From Ceratopteris richardii (lineage: Eukaryota > Streptophyta > Polypodiopsida > Polypodiales > Pteridaceae): DNA of 64,000 bases. The notes below the pieces were generated by a model. The model was not told where the DNA came from. It saw nothing but the letters and a program-made list of their open reading frames with translations, and ran no database searches. Where the stretch lies: positions 20,064,267 through 20,128,266 of the forward strand of contig CM035431.1 of assembly GCA_020310875.1 (NCBI GenBank), in the 5' to 3' direction. The translations under genes and the position numbers were made by a program. Each line of letters starts with the position of its first letter. Positions within the stretch are counted from its first letter, which is position 1. Positions 1-10,370 of this stretch are shown here, piece after piece.

Positions 1-375
1 TTCCTTATCAATGTATGAACCGTCTTCGAACTTGACCACCGGGTGTTCAAGTCCAAAGGATTGATCTGGATTTTTGAGTTGGACCACTGATCGCCTCAGA
101 CCATCCTCATAGATGCGAGCACCTAATTGGTTGGTCCGAATATATTCCAACTGTGTCTTATAGGGACCTTCTGGTGTTTGTAGATGGGCAGTCCCTGAGC
201 CACCTGCAGGTTTTCCCATACTAAAAGACATTTCTGAATCACTTGTGTCTGAACTTAGTAAAAGATGACCACTTAGTTGTTGTGCCCAAGACTTGGATGT
301 ATGGTTGACACTAGCCTCAGAAGATCTAATGCTTTGTTTATCCTTGCCTAAGTGTCTACCAGATCTCAGGTTCAT
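1..375 (-). CDS. Element A: N-terminus of Ty3/Gypsy gag (runs off the window)
   Basis: The reading frame starts with ATG at 375-373 on the minus strand and stays open for 125 codons to the window edge. It begins MNLRSGRHLG, a basic start like those of many plant Gypsy gag proteins. The block KTQLEYIRTNQLGARIYED matches the gag of element C (62300-62625) almost residue for residue, which identifies the family. C has stops in this segment and A has none, so A is better preserved. Gag forms the cytoplasmic virus-like particle that packages element RNA. The start codon is supported by the identical start context in C. I infer a Gypsy element reading leftward, with most of its body outside the window. 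Confidence 0.85.
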   Translation of the reverse strand, partial: MNLRSGRHLGKDKQSIRSSEASVNHTSKSWAQQLSGHLLLSSDTSDSEMSFSMGKPAGGSGTAHLQTPEGPYKTQLEYIRTNQLGARIYEDGLRRSVVQLKNPDQSFGLEHPVVKFEDGSYIDKE

Positions 376-1953
376 AAGCTTTAGTCAAGAGTCCAAATTT
401 TCCCCTTGGTATGGTTCAAAATTCTTTGGAGTCCCCTTGGTTCCCTAGTCCCACTTGAGGGTCAACTTCAAATTATCCTATCTCAAAATCAACGCGTTAT
501 TCTTGAAAAAAAACAGTTGAGGTCGTGTAGGATTTGAAACGAGCTTTCCAACGAGCTATAGAGCTCAAAAAATGGACTTTGGATGAAAAAGTTATGCCAA
601 TTCAGGCTCTTGGGGGTCAAAACAGGCAAACAGGACCTTTGGAGAAAATCACGATTTTGTACCTTGAGAATCGTGTTCACAAAATCGTGTTTTCACAAAA
701 TCGTGTTTTGAAAATCGCGATTTTGAGTAGAAAATCGTGTTTTGAAAATCGCGATTTTGATCACAAAATCGTGTTTCTGAAAATCGCGTTTTTTGACATG
801 AAAATCGCGATGTTGAGCACAAAATCGTGTTTATGAAAATCGCGATTTTGAGCACAGAATCGTGTTTTAGAGAATCGTGTTTTTTGACATGAAAATCGCG
901 ATGTTGATCACAAAATCGTGTTTATGAAAATTGCGATTTTGAGCACAGAATCGTGTTTTAGAGAATCGTGTTTTTTGACATGAAAATCGCGATGTTGAGC
1001 ACAAAATCGTGTTTATGAAAATCGCGATTTTGAGCACAGAATCGTGTTTTAGAGAATCGTGTTTTTTGACATGAAAATCGTGATGTTGAGCACAAAATCG
1101 TGTTTATGAAAATCGCGATTTTGAGCACAGAATCATGTTTTTAGAGAATCGTGTTTTTTGACATGAAAATCGCGATTTTGAGCACAGAATCGTGTTTTTG
1201 AAAATCGCGATTTTGACTCAGAGAATCGTGATTCACAAAATCGTGTTTTTTGCTGAAAATCGTGATTTGTGAGAATCGCGATTTTGAGCCCGCTGAAAAT
1301 CGTATTTTCTCAGAATCGTGTTTTTGGCATGAAAATCGCGATGTTGAGCACAAAATCGTGTTTTTAGAAAATCGCGATTTTGAGCAAAAAATCGTGATTA
1401 CACAGAATCGCCCTTTTTTTTTTTTTTCACAAAATCGTGTTTTTTACTGAAAATCGTGATTTGTGAGAATCGCGATTTTGAGCACACTCACAGAATCGTG
1501 ATTCTGAGAATGACCACAGAATCGTGATTTTTTCAGCCAACTTTTAGGCGGGAAAACAGAAAATCGTGATTTTTCAAAAAATTTTGAATTTTCACAGAAT
1601 CGCGATTTTCATCACAGAATCGTGTTTTTTGGCGAGAAATTCAAATTTCTGAGCGCCGGCTATGACGAGCTCCGTATGAGCAGAAAATCATGAAAAAAAC
1701 ACAGCGCTTGCTCTCCCTTGCTTCTCCTAACTCCTTCCCACACAATAATGCATGAAAAATGGTATGAAGATGGTGAAAATGCACTAAAAAACAAGAATTT
1801 TCTATGAAGAAGAAGATGGAAGAAGGTGGAGATGATGATGATGATGAAGATGAAGAGGAAAAAACAGAAAATGAACTGAAATGACAGTTTTTTTACCTTC
1901 CAACGTCGCAAATCTACGATCTTACCATCACAACGCTCGTCCTCGAAGCTCTC
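376..1953 (-). other. Element A: untranslated leader between PBS and gag
   Basis: About 1.6 kb lies between the tRNA-Asp primer-binding site and the gag start. Bases 515-650 align by eye with 63270-63400 in the leader of element C, sharing for example a GTTATGNCNATTCAGG core and a following GGGGTCAAAACA. The middle (649-1640) is a tandem array described separately. Bases 1650-1950 contain a GAAGATG-type purine-rich run and no recognisable gene. Short open frames in this stretch are translations of repeats and I do not call them genes. Confidence 0.75.
649..1640. repeat. Leader tandem array built on AATCGCGATT / AATCGTG
   Basis: The array consists of 15-21-base subunits, each carrying AATCGCGA or its decayed form AATCGTG. 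Between about 795 and 1160 five subunits (20+15+20+15+21 bases) form a higher-order unit of 91 bases: the marker GACATGAAAATCG recurs at 795, 886, 977, 1068 and 1160. Outside this part the array is irregular. The core AAAATCGCGATTTT is a perfect 14-base palindrome, so RNA or single-stranded DNA from it could fold into many short hairpins. It lies in the transcribed leader of element A. Its function is unknown. Confidence 0.9.
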
Positions 1954-1971
1954 TCCCCGGCAACGGCGCCA
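1954..1971 (-). promoter_or_regulatory. Element A: primer-binding site, tRNA-Asp type
   Basis: On the minus strand this reads TGGCGCCGTTGCCGGGGA, complementary to the 3' end of plant tRNA-Asp(GUC). That tRNA primes reverse transcription in several plant Gypsy lineages such as Athila. It lies five bases inside the LTR end at 1977, so it fixes the LTR boundary and the leftward orientation of the element. Confidence 0.9.
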
Positions 1972-1976
1972 AAATT

Positions 1977-2587
1977 TGGTGTAGCTCAAGCGTAAGCACC
2001 ACCTCCTTTACTTGTCAATCCGCGGAGACGTGAGGACCGGTATGAAGACCACGAGCAAGTGAAGGCACAAGTGCGTGAGTGAAAGTACACAATCATACAC
2101 ACACATACACACACACGTGCACAAAGTAAGATCAAAGAGAGGAACAATGGAAAGCGTAGATTGCAAAGAGTTCTCTTACAAAAGCTCTATTCTCTCTCCA
2201 GCTAACCCCAAAAATGAGCTCTCTAGCTCTTTTTATAGTTTTTGGACTAGTTTTGGCCCTGTCCAGACCTAGTGTCCGGCCTAGTTAAAAATTAAGTTCC
2301 AGGGCTTATTTGAGGGCTCAAACGAAGTCTAAAAATTATGAAAATTGGTACGATGGTACTTTTAATACTCCTCAAGCTCGAGGACTCCTCGGTTTGAACA
2401 AAATGGAGTTACTAAAAATAGATAATGGTATTTACAATGGTTTTTAGTGATAAAAATCACTATTTTCGTAGAGGATTCTTCTGAAAATTTGACATACACT
2501 TCTTGGAGCTCCCTACTTGCTCCCTTTCCTTGTGTGTCCACCTTTTGATGTGCTTCCATGCTTTGTCCTTGACTTTGAGCTTCAACA
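1977..2587 (-). repeat. Element A: 5' LTR
   Basis: The segment aligns along its length with the 3' LTRs of B (15125-15768, opposite strand) and C (49763-50342, same strand). Shared landmarks are the CTAGTGTCCGGCCTAGTTAA block, the CCTCAAGCTCGAGGACTCCTCGG block, an AC-rich microsatellite and a TATA box (CTATAAAAAGAGC on minus, near 2230). On the minus strand it ends ...CTACACCA next to the primer-binding site. The other end is placed at TGTTGAAGC (2587) by alignment with the B LTR start. An alternative end at 2818 (TGTTAAATTC) would include a second TATA box, so the outer end is uncertain. Confidence 0.8.
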
Positions 2588-2860
2588 GATTGGAACAAGG
2601 AACAAGACAAGAACAAGAACTGGAACTTGGAAAGTACTTACTTGGTGGTCACGACTCCTTGAGCTCCCAAAACTGGTATTGGCAAGACTGAGAATGAATG
2701 TGACCAACCCCTCCTTATATAGGTTTCCAAGGGCAGTTCCCAAGGGCGGTTGCGAGGTAATGATGTCATCAATGATGTCAATAGATCGATCAGGAGCTCA
2801 GAATGTTAGAATTTAACAAATAAGCAGTCGATCTTAGGGTTTTGGCATGTTTCGGGCGGA
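2588..2860. other. Unassigned spacer with a minus-strand TATA box
   Basis: This stretch holds no gene I can recognise. On the minus strand it contains CCTATATAAGGAGG near 2715-2728, a good TATA box, and the stretch ends in a TGTTAAATTC-type LTR start at 2818. It may be an outer part of the element A LTR absent from B and C, or a fragment of another LTR. From about 2880 the homology to the element C integrase begins abruptly. Confidence 0.4.
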
Positions 2861-3670
2861 ATGGAAGCATTGATTTCTCCTAATTCTGAACCAATAGAGG
2901 CAAAAGCCACAAAAAATAATGATACACACATGACTGCAAAATTCTTATTTGAAAATGTCTTTACAAGATATGGACTACCTATAGAGTTAGTGAGTGATCG
3001 AGCAACTCACTTTCTAAACCAAGTCATTGAATATTTGTTACAAGCATTTATGGTGATTCACAAGAAATCCGCACCATATCATCCTCAGGCCAATGGTCAA
3101 GTAGAAAGCACTAACAAGATCCTTTGTAACGTACTGATGAAACTCATGAACAACAAACGTTCAGATTAGGACAAACAGTTACACCACGCTATTTGGGCAT
3201 ATCGAGTGGCCTACAAGACCGTACTCAATGCAACTCCCTTTCATATGGTTTTTGGTCAGAATGCTATGCTTCCTTTGGACTTCTTGATACCGAACCTTAA
3301 GGCTGCACAAGAACATCAGTGGACCGGCCATGAATTATCATCAAGAATAATGGACTTGGAACGATTAGGAGAAACCAGGCTGAAAGAAGCAGCGGGAATA
3401 TACTCGACAAAGAAACAACAGAAAGCCTATTTTGATGCACATGTGAAAGATAAAGGCTTGAAAGAAGGAGATTTAGTCCTAATATGTACGCTGAAACAAC
3501 ACACACGGAAACTAGAAAAGCGAGGTTATGGACCTATGATCATTAACAGACTCTCAACAAGTGGAGCAGTACAATTAGCCACCTTAGAAGGAGACATAAT
3601 GCCTAATTACATTAGTGGCTATAGAGTCAAGTTATATCAGGAACCTCTTATTGAGGATATGCTTAGATGA
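2861..3670 (+). pseudogene. Element B: integrase core end and C-terminal domain
   Basis: The frame reads FLFENVFTRYGLPIELVSD, the second catalytic Asp region of an rve integrase, then HPQANGQVESTNK with the catalytic Glu intact. It continues into a GPMIINRLSTSGAVQLATLEG block, a C-terminal domain of the type seen in non-chromodomain plant Gypsy lineages (Tat/Athila group). No chromodomain follows. In-frame stops are at 3167-3169 (TAG where a Trp is expected) and 3668-3670 (TGA, probably from an Arg codon). The frame continues into the second protease without a shift. The first catalytic Asp and both zinc fingers lie in the missing 5' part. Confidence 0.85.
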
Positions 3671-4210
3671 CTCACGTTGGCAAAGAAGTGTAAGGAGGAA
3701 GAAAATAGAATACGTGCTGAAGCTCAGGCAGAAGCTATAGAACACATTAAGCACATGAAGCTAAGAAGACAAGGACTAGGGAGAGAACATTATAACCATC
3801 TAGAAACATCACCCAAATATCCCATGGCCATGTGTCAAGTAAAGTCAAGTACTCATCCTAGCATAGTGGACAGGAGACCATTCATTACAGTCAGGCTAGA
3901 GCACAACAACCCTTGCCACGAGCTCCGGGCATTAATTGACTCAGGTGCCACGACTAGTGCGATTAGATGGTTCCACTATAAGGACTCAGGAATAGCAATG
4001 TGGCCAGTTGAGGCATACCTCATAGGGCTAGGAGGCATGGAAACCCCTTGCATGGGTGAGGTGGATCTTCCTATCCTCATACATGACGTGAACATGATAG
4101 CAAAACTACTAGTGTGCCATGATGATGACCTGATAGAACCCCTAATCCTTGGCCAAGATTGGCTATACGATCACTCGGTGGACCTAAATCTTAGACAAGG
4201 CTCCTTGTAG
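3671..4210 (+). pseudogene. Element B: second retropepsin-like domain downstream of integrase
   Basis: In the same frame as integrase, after a charged helical linker (AKKCKEEENRIRAEAQAEA), the sequence reads ELRALIDSGATTS with a catalytic Asp at 3938-3940, a Gly-rich LIGLGGMETP loop, and LILGQDWLYDH, matching the hydrophobic-hydrophobic-Gly motif of retropepsins. This has the layout of an aspartic protease monomer of about 110 residues, active as a dimer. Element C carries the same domain at 54993-55520 (LIDSGAATS, LVLGQDWIYDH) in addition to an ordinary protease before RT. The stop is at 4208-4210. A gain of proteolytic function is inference; a binding or structural role is possible. Confidence 0.75.
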
Positions 4211-5317
4211 ATTGGAACCTTAGATCAGTAGCGAGTGATACCGCTTGACTTCCCTAACAACACCCCGCGTGAGGTATGTAACCCTATACCCTATGAAACG
4301 CTTGCAATGGAGGACCGGAAGACATTTGGCCAAATCCCTCGGCTAAGCACGCTCCCTCCAAAGTCAACCCATGAGAGCTTGCCGATGGATAGGGTCCAGA
4401 CAAGAAAATGTCAACAGTTTTTTCCTTGGTTTTCCAGCAGCGGACAAATGGGGACCATTGCAGGACAAATGGGGACAATTGGCGATCAGGTGGGTTACAT
4501 CAGCGGTCAGGTGGACTCCATCAGCAGCCACATGGGCAAAACACCCTACAGTGCCCATCCGTCCACACTTACTATAGACTGGCCTAGATTAATAGTACAA
4601 AATGGAGCACTTCCTAATGGGCAGGTTTTGCAAGTGTTGGACCTCCCTTCTTTTCCAAAGCAGAGTGTCCATCTGACCTCTGAACCTCACCCACAAAGGA
4701 GTCAACCACAACGGAGGAACCCCAACCGACAACCATATCAGATGACACAAAGAGGAAAGCAGTATCAATATCACAAAGCAAGAGGCACGAGACAAATATG
4801 GGTGCCAAAAGGACAGAATGCACAGATAGATTTCAACGATGCAGACAAGGATAAGCAGAAGTTAAAGCAGAAGCAGAGTTAGTATCCGACATCTCCTCGA
4901 CCTTCTTCTACAAGTACGAACAATTGATAGATTTGGATTGCCAAGAAGTACCTTACAAATTGACCCACCCCCACGCAGATATGGGTACCCAAACAATGTA
5001 TCATAGCTCAGCACTTAAGCCATGTAATATATGCCCCTCAGAAATCTCTTCAACCCTCCATACCACCACACCCAATATCACCTTTTGTCCCTCAGCAGAC
5101 ACATACCACCCGCTCAGCAACTCTTAGGAAATGGATACCGAAATGTATCCAGACATCTTCTCAGAAACCTTTGTCTAACATTACTCCCACCCCCACTAAA
5201 CACTACCCTTGTAATAACTCATCCACAACTGAACCTTGTACAAATTCACACACTACACCCAACATCACTTGTAATAACATCTCATCAAGCAATGTATGCA
5301 TAATCGGAAGCATGTAG
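4211..5317 (+). pseudogene. Element B: pol tail with three WxPK motifs
   Basis: The frame of integrase and protease 2 continues with stops, for example at 4880-4882, to TAG at 5315-5317. It is Gln/Pro/Asn-rich, with a short internal repeat (SGQMGTIAGQMGTI, about 4440-4480) and a basic stretch. Three motifs stand out: QIWVPK at 4799-4810, QIWVPK at 4982-4993 and KWIPK at 5132-5143. Element C has three in the same frame and order (54543-54935). The region could be a nucleic-acid-binding or particle-binding tail of the polyprotein. I recognise no known domain. Confidence 0.55.
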
Positions 5318-5507
5318 GTGTCTAGAGACCTGCATTAGTTTATGGCACAAATCATTCCATAAATCACCTCACAACACTCGGCTACACGGGTTACACATCG
5401 GTTATGGAAAGGGATTGTGGTCTCACTTTAAATGGGATCATGATTAATTTCCATACTAATGTGCTAATCTTTTGTAGCAGATCTGCTACACACTCGCATC
5501 ATTCATC
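5318..5507. other. Element B: spacer between pol tail and ORF2
   Basis: The spacer is short and AT-rich. Just before the ORF2 ATG it reads CTTTTGTAGCAG, which resembles a 3' splice acceptor. If used, it would let ORF2 be made from a spliced RNA, as for env-position ORFs of some Gypsy elements. That is inference; no donor site was identified. Confidence 0.35.
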
Positions 5508-8500
5508 ATGCAGGCAGAAGGAATATCTGAAGCTGGCTCCAGTGTACCCATGGCAAATATTGGCAAATTACTAGCTGAACCACATCCTACAGCTCAACCA
5601 CCAGAATTTCAGGGATTTCCAGGACCTATGCCAATTGACGATCCTCCTCGGGGATATACTGAAAGGGTTCATCGCAACTCTCATTGGTTCCAAGGTTTAG
5701 CAGGCCCATTGGCGGATGCAGATTTCCTTTTTGAGGCCAATTTGACTTTTGATACCCGTACGTGGGGCAAGTACCAGTTTTTCTCAAGAGAATTTGAAGC
5801 ACTACAGAACACAGAAGACCTGAAGCATGTTTGGGCAAGAGCTGGCTTCACTGAATACTTCAGTGAGCCATTGCCTAAACCAGATTTCTACAGATGCTAT
5901 TATCTAGTAACCACTTTGACAGCTTCTGATAACAAGGAATTACCGGGCACATTCATTTTGCCGTCCTTAGTGAATGACCCCCCATTCAAAAAGTTTTATT
6001 TGACAAAATATTTGATTAGAGCTGCAATCAAGATACATGGAACACACACTCCGATAGAGCGAGAAAGGCTAATTCCAGAGCCAATGAAACGTGGAGATGT
6101 CATCAAGTGGGAAGATATTTCAGCGATCACACCTGAGCTCTCTAAACCATTGAGGATATGTATGCGACATTTCGCATTCCCAGCTCAGGATCGATTCACC
6201 ATGCCCCACAAGCACATCTAGTTTGGGCTATATTTGTCTTGTATTGGACCCAGACAGTTGATCTTGCAAGCTGGGTAATTGATCAGTTGTACTTAGCACA
6301 ACATAGATGGGAAAGAAAAAAGGTAATCCATGGATTCGCTCTTACGAGAATTGTATATATGTGTTTGGCATATGACTTGCCGATCAAGCATGCAATGACA
6401 AGTGAGGAGTTGAAAGCATTCAAAGGGACAACAAAAAAGGATAGGAAGGCTAGCAAAGGACGAGTAGGAAAGCGCATGAGAGGAACCATTCCATGCCTAC
6501 AAGTTCCGAAATCACCGTCACCGCAACCCTCTCCTGAACAGTCTCCTACGAAAGCCACTACAATCGTACAACCCATTCGCATACAGTTATCCAGAACAAT
6601 TATAACGGAGGGCACTACCATCACAGTCGCCCCTCAAGCAGCTTCAGCCCCCGGTCCTCCCACCACTGCAGCAGAAATTCCCACCACCATTGGTGCGGAA
6701 GCATTTTCTTTTCCGATACCTAACCTGGAAGCGGAACCCATATATACAACGTTTGATTTTGAAATGCCGGATGCTTTCTCAAATGAATTTTAGTTGTCTG
6801 AAGGCCAGATTTTCTCTAAGGAATATGAAGGACCAAGCTACCCTACCACTCCCCCGGATCAATAGCAAGGATAAGTAGTGTCCAACTCAGAAGAAGAAAG
6901 AACAAAAACAGATAATGAAGACGGAGATGATGAATCCAGCCAGGGCACTCACGACTCCCAAGAGAATGTGTAGACAGATGAACAAGGATAGCAAACCGAC
7001 ACCCAAGGTGACACAAGCACGCATGAAGATGAAACATTTGAAGCAACGACATACACCTTGGCAATCAAGAAGTTATATTGCACCATGGAAAAAGTTTGGG
7101 TGCGCAAGAAGCTAAGGAAGAAAGCCAGGCACTTATAGAACAGGAACTCATCAGAAGCGGCTTTGAAGAAGCGTACATCAAAGGCTTCAGAGAACTAGTT
7201 AAGTCGGTAGGCACAAATGAAGCATTAAGATATTTGCAACGAAAGCTGTTACCGCAGTTTGACCTGCGCAGAGTTCATTTACTAACAAAACTTGATCAAT
7301 ATATTCGTGTACTAACAGATGCCCAGTCATCTCAACAGGTCAGGGAAGCCCGTCTAATCCTTGACGAATCTTTGGTAGAGGAAACAATCATCATCGACTC
7401 CCCGCCTCGCACCTCTACTGTACAAACCACCACAGTTGTCAAAGTACCCACCACCCCAACTGCTCCTCTTTCACCTCCCATCCCTCCAGTCTCTCCCACA
7501 CATCCTACCTCTCCCAGACCATCCACATCTTTCGACAGCGCTGTAGTAGAAGCCTTCCTTACCTCCATTCCTCCCACACTTCCCGCACCCACCCAACCTG
7601 GTCTTCCGCCTACAACATCCACCCTTTTATCCAGTCCATTCCTCCATCCATCCTTCCCTTCATTTCCTACCCCACCACAACCCCTATTCTTGTTCCTCCC
7701 TCCATTAACATTCTCCCCCCTCTCACCTCCCCGACCTATCATATTTCCTCTTTCCCCTTTCCACCAAGCAATACCAGAGATCCCCTCTGTAAATTACTCT
7801 TCGACCTTTGTAAATCCTATATTTACACCCACGCATGCACCCACTATCACTCCACTATTCATAGTCACGACACTAGACACCACATCTAGTGACATGGACA
7901 TATCACCACCCACTGCACCACCACTCACTTCATTCATGGGACAACCATATTTAGGCACCTCACTTTTTTCCACAATCACCACTGCATCCACTTGCCCACC
8001 CCCATTCCCCCTTCCCCTTGCATCAACACCCACACCCATAGCATCTTCACTTAGCACACCATTAATATTATCACCCACTATAGACATTGCATTTCACCAG
8101 ATGTTCACATGCATGACACAAGTAAGAGATGAGTTTGCATCTCTCGGCAATAATTACCAGACGCTGCAGCAGACAACTAACGAGTTACAGTCACAACTCA
8201 ATTCATTATCGATTGAGAATGCATCGCTTAACACCCGCCACCAAGAGCTACGCCAGGCCTATTACAAACTGGAACTCGAAAGTGAACAAAAGACAAAAGA
8301 GGCCATCACTGATATTGACAACTTGTTGCGGGCTCAGACTATTCGAAACGCGATGCTTACGAGAAACATGGGATTGCTCAGACGTCACTTGGCAGCAGCT
8401 AAAGAAGAAAACCAACGTCTACAAGAATAGAACAGAGAGAACTTGGAAGCTGCTCTAGATTAACCAGATGAACCCCTGAGTCCCAGTCGCTTCAAAGTTG

Positions 8501-8740
8501 TCCCCTCCAAATCTATGAAGATGTTATTAGATGATCATGTCAGATTATTAGAGGAGTATGACAGTATGAATAAGGAATATCAGAAGCTCAAAGAAAAACA
8601 TAAGGTATTGCAGTTACGAGCATCTGTACAACAAGTACCACCAGCTCCTGCGGACCCATCTCCTAAAATCATTGAGGAACTCAACACATTACGGGCCAGG
8701 TATTAACTCTTCAATCACAGATAGCAGTATATGAAGCACC
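5508..8740 (+). pseudogene. Element B: ORF2, 5' three-quarters (interrupted by Copia K)
   Basis: ORF2 starts at ATG 5508 (MQAEGISEAG). The N-terminal 250 or so residues are compact, with conserved blocks FYRCYYLVTTL, LPGTFILPSL and MRHFAFPAQD, followed after a frameshift near 6240 by WVIDQLY...RIVYMCLAYDLPI. An acidic stretch (6800-7060), another frameshift near 7115, a Pro/Ser/Thr-rich segment (about 7390-8060) and coiled coil (about 8110-8700) follow. The order matches element C (54300-51900). It occupies the env position of Athila-type elements, but I see no signal peptide or membrane segment. The N-terminus resembles in style the plant transposon-associated domains found in large Gypsy elements; this is a weak impression. 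Function unknown. Confidence 0.7.
8736..8740 (+). repeat. Copia K target-site duplication, left copy
   Basis: GCACC precedes the 5' LTR and ACACC follows the 3' LTR at 13903-13907. The two differ at one base, as expected for an aged 5-base duplication. The ORF2 homology of element B resumes directly after the right copy. Confidence 0.7.
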
Positions 8741-8970
8741 TGTTGATATATTTAGGTAGTGATGTGTGTGAACACTCTAGGAACGCCGGGGCACTTTTTT
8801 CCCTCTTTAGGAGGTTTTTTTCCCCCGGCTTGTATATACGCCTATTGCCCTAATGGGCTACTTATCTTTGTACATTCTTTAGTAATACATTCAGTCTTGT
8901 GTGTTGTGCTCCAAGCTTCTTCTTCTTCCTTGTGCTGTTTGCGTGCTTCCGCAGACGTCTAACTCCAACA
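8741..8970 (+). repeat. Copia K 5' LTR
   Basis: The LTR begins TGTTGATATATTTAGG and ends AACTCCAACA. It contains a TATA-like TTGTATATACG and a CTTCTTCTTC run. Its partner is 13673-13902, with which it shares 223 of 230 bases. Confidence 0.95.
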
Positions 8971-8972
8971 AT

Positions 8973-8984
8973 TGGTATCAGAGC
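8973..8984 (+). promoter_or_regulatory. Copia K primer-binding site, tRNA-iMet
   Basis: TGGTATCAGAGC, two bases after the LTR end, is the classic complement of the 3' end of plant initiator tRNA-Met used by most Copia elements. Confidence 0.95.
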
Positions 8985-9325
8985 AGGTTGTCGCTTCTTC
9001 TAGGGTGCCGTCGACACTCCTCCGTTTACAGTCTCAGATTCACACGAAATTTGATGAGCATACTCAGGGTGTTTTCGAGATCAAAACGGCTTCGCTTTGT
9101 GGTGCCGAAATCGCGATCTGAGCTCGTTTCGGCCTCCGAACGCACTATCGCAGTGCTTGTGTAGGCTATTTCGTCCTTTTGTGCCAAAGGTATATACCAG
9201 TTTCTGTTCGCCAGTTTAAGCGTCTCAAAGTCTGCTACAGGTCTAGCAGAACTCGTCTGGGCAGTTCCGTTCAACTTTTTGAGATACAGTCAATTTTCTG
9301 CATCAAGGTATTTTAGTCACCGGCC

Positions 9326-10370
9326 ATGGCTGAAAGCAGTGATGTATTCCGTATGTTGGCTGTTGAGGATAAGTTGGATGGTACCAACTACCCATTATGG
9401 GCTTATATGATGCGACATGTATTGGTTGCAAAAGGACTGTGAAACATTGTGCAGGGTGTTGAAAGACGTCCTGTTACACCTGCGACTACAGGTACTACAA
9501 ATACAGGTGCTAGAGGTGTTGGAGCTGATGAAGATGGTGTCGAAGATGATATTGTGCAGATTCCTGTTCGTGCTGCTGTTTCTGTTGCACCTACTGCAGA
9601 GCAGATTCGTTGGGATGGCAGAGATGCCCAGGCACATGCATTGATAGCTTTGTCTGTCAAACGTGCCATTATTCCTCACATACGCTCTTGCAGAATAGCT
9701 AGGGATGCTTGGGATACACTTACCACATTGTACCAAGCTAGGAATGAGGCTCGTGTTGCTTATCTCCGAAAACAGTTGGAGAGTGAGCACATGAATGAAG
9801 GTGATTCTATGGACAGTTTCCTAACGAAGATCAAAGATTTGAAGGAACAGTTGATTTCTGCTGATGAGGTTATACCAGATAGCTCACTTGTGCAGACCGT
9901 TTTGAATGGTCTTCCTAACTTATATTAGAGTTTTGCTTCTACTCTTCGGTTGATGATGAAAGGCAATATGAATGGCTTATCATTTGAGGAATTAGTCTCT
10001 GTTTTGTTGCAGGAAGATCAGTCCAGGCAGAACAGGTCCATTATGCGAGTTGCAGATCAAGCTTTCTTGGCTAGTCAGAAGGGCAAAGGAAAATGGAGCT
10101 CTTCTACTAGTAAGCAGAAATCTGCAAATGCTGGACATTCAAAGAACCAAGACAAAGATGAGAAAAAATCAGAAAAGCAGAAATTGTTTTGTAAGTACTG
10201 TAAAGGCAATGATCATATCATAAAGAACTGTCCAAAACTGGCTGCAAAAGAGGCAAAGAAGAAAGAGGCTGGAATGGTTGTTGCAGAGGCCTCTACACCA
10301 AAAACAGAGTCTGCAAATCTTGTACAGGAAGAAGAATGGGCGTTTACTACTGTCTGCAGTTTTGACCCAT
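9326..10370 (+). pseudogene. Copia K gag
   Basis: Gag starts at ATG 9326 (MAESSDVFRMLAVED). It contains the RDAWDTLTTLYQARNEARVAYL block of the UBN2-type Copia gag domain and a canonical CX2CX4HX4C zinc knuckle (CKYCKGNDHIIKNC, about 10190-10231). Two stops break it in frame: TGA at 9440-9442, where J has a Trp codon, and TAG at 9926-9928, where a Glu codon is expected. Gag forms the particle and packages RNA. Apart from the two stops the frame is continuous with protease. Confidence 0.9.

Noticed and set aside
649..1450. Several open frames of 60-100 codons
   Set aside because: Translations of the TCGCGA array in element A, with no conserved protein features.
5400..5507. Definite intron before ORF2
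   Set aside because: An acceptor-like CTTTTGTAG is present, but no donor could be assigned and C is rearranged at this place.
7332..7742. Gly-rich minus-strand frame of 136 codons
   Set aside because: It is the antisense of the Pro/Thr-rich spacer of ORF2 in element B.
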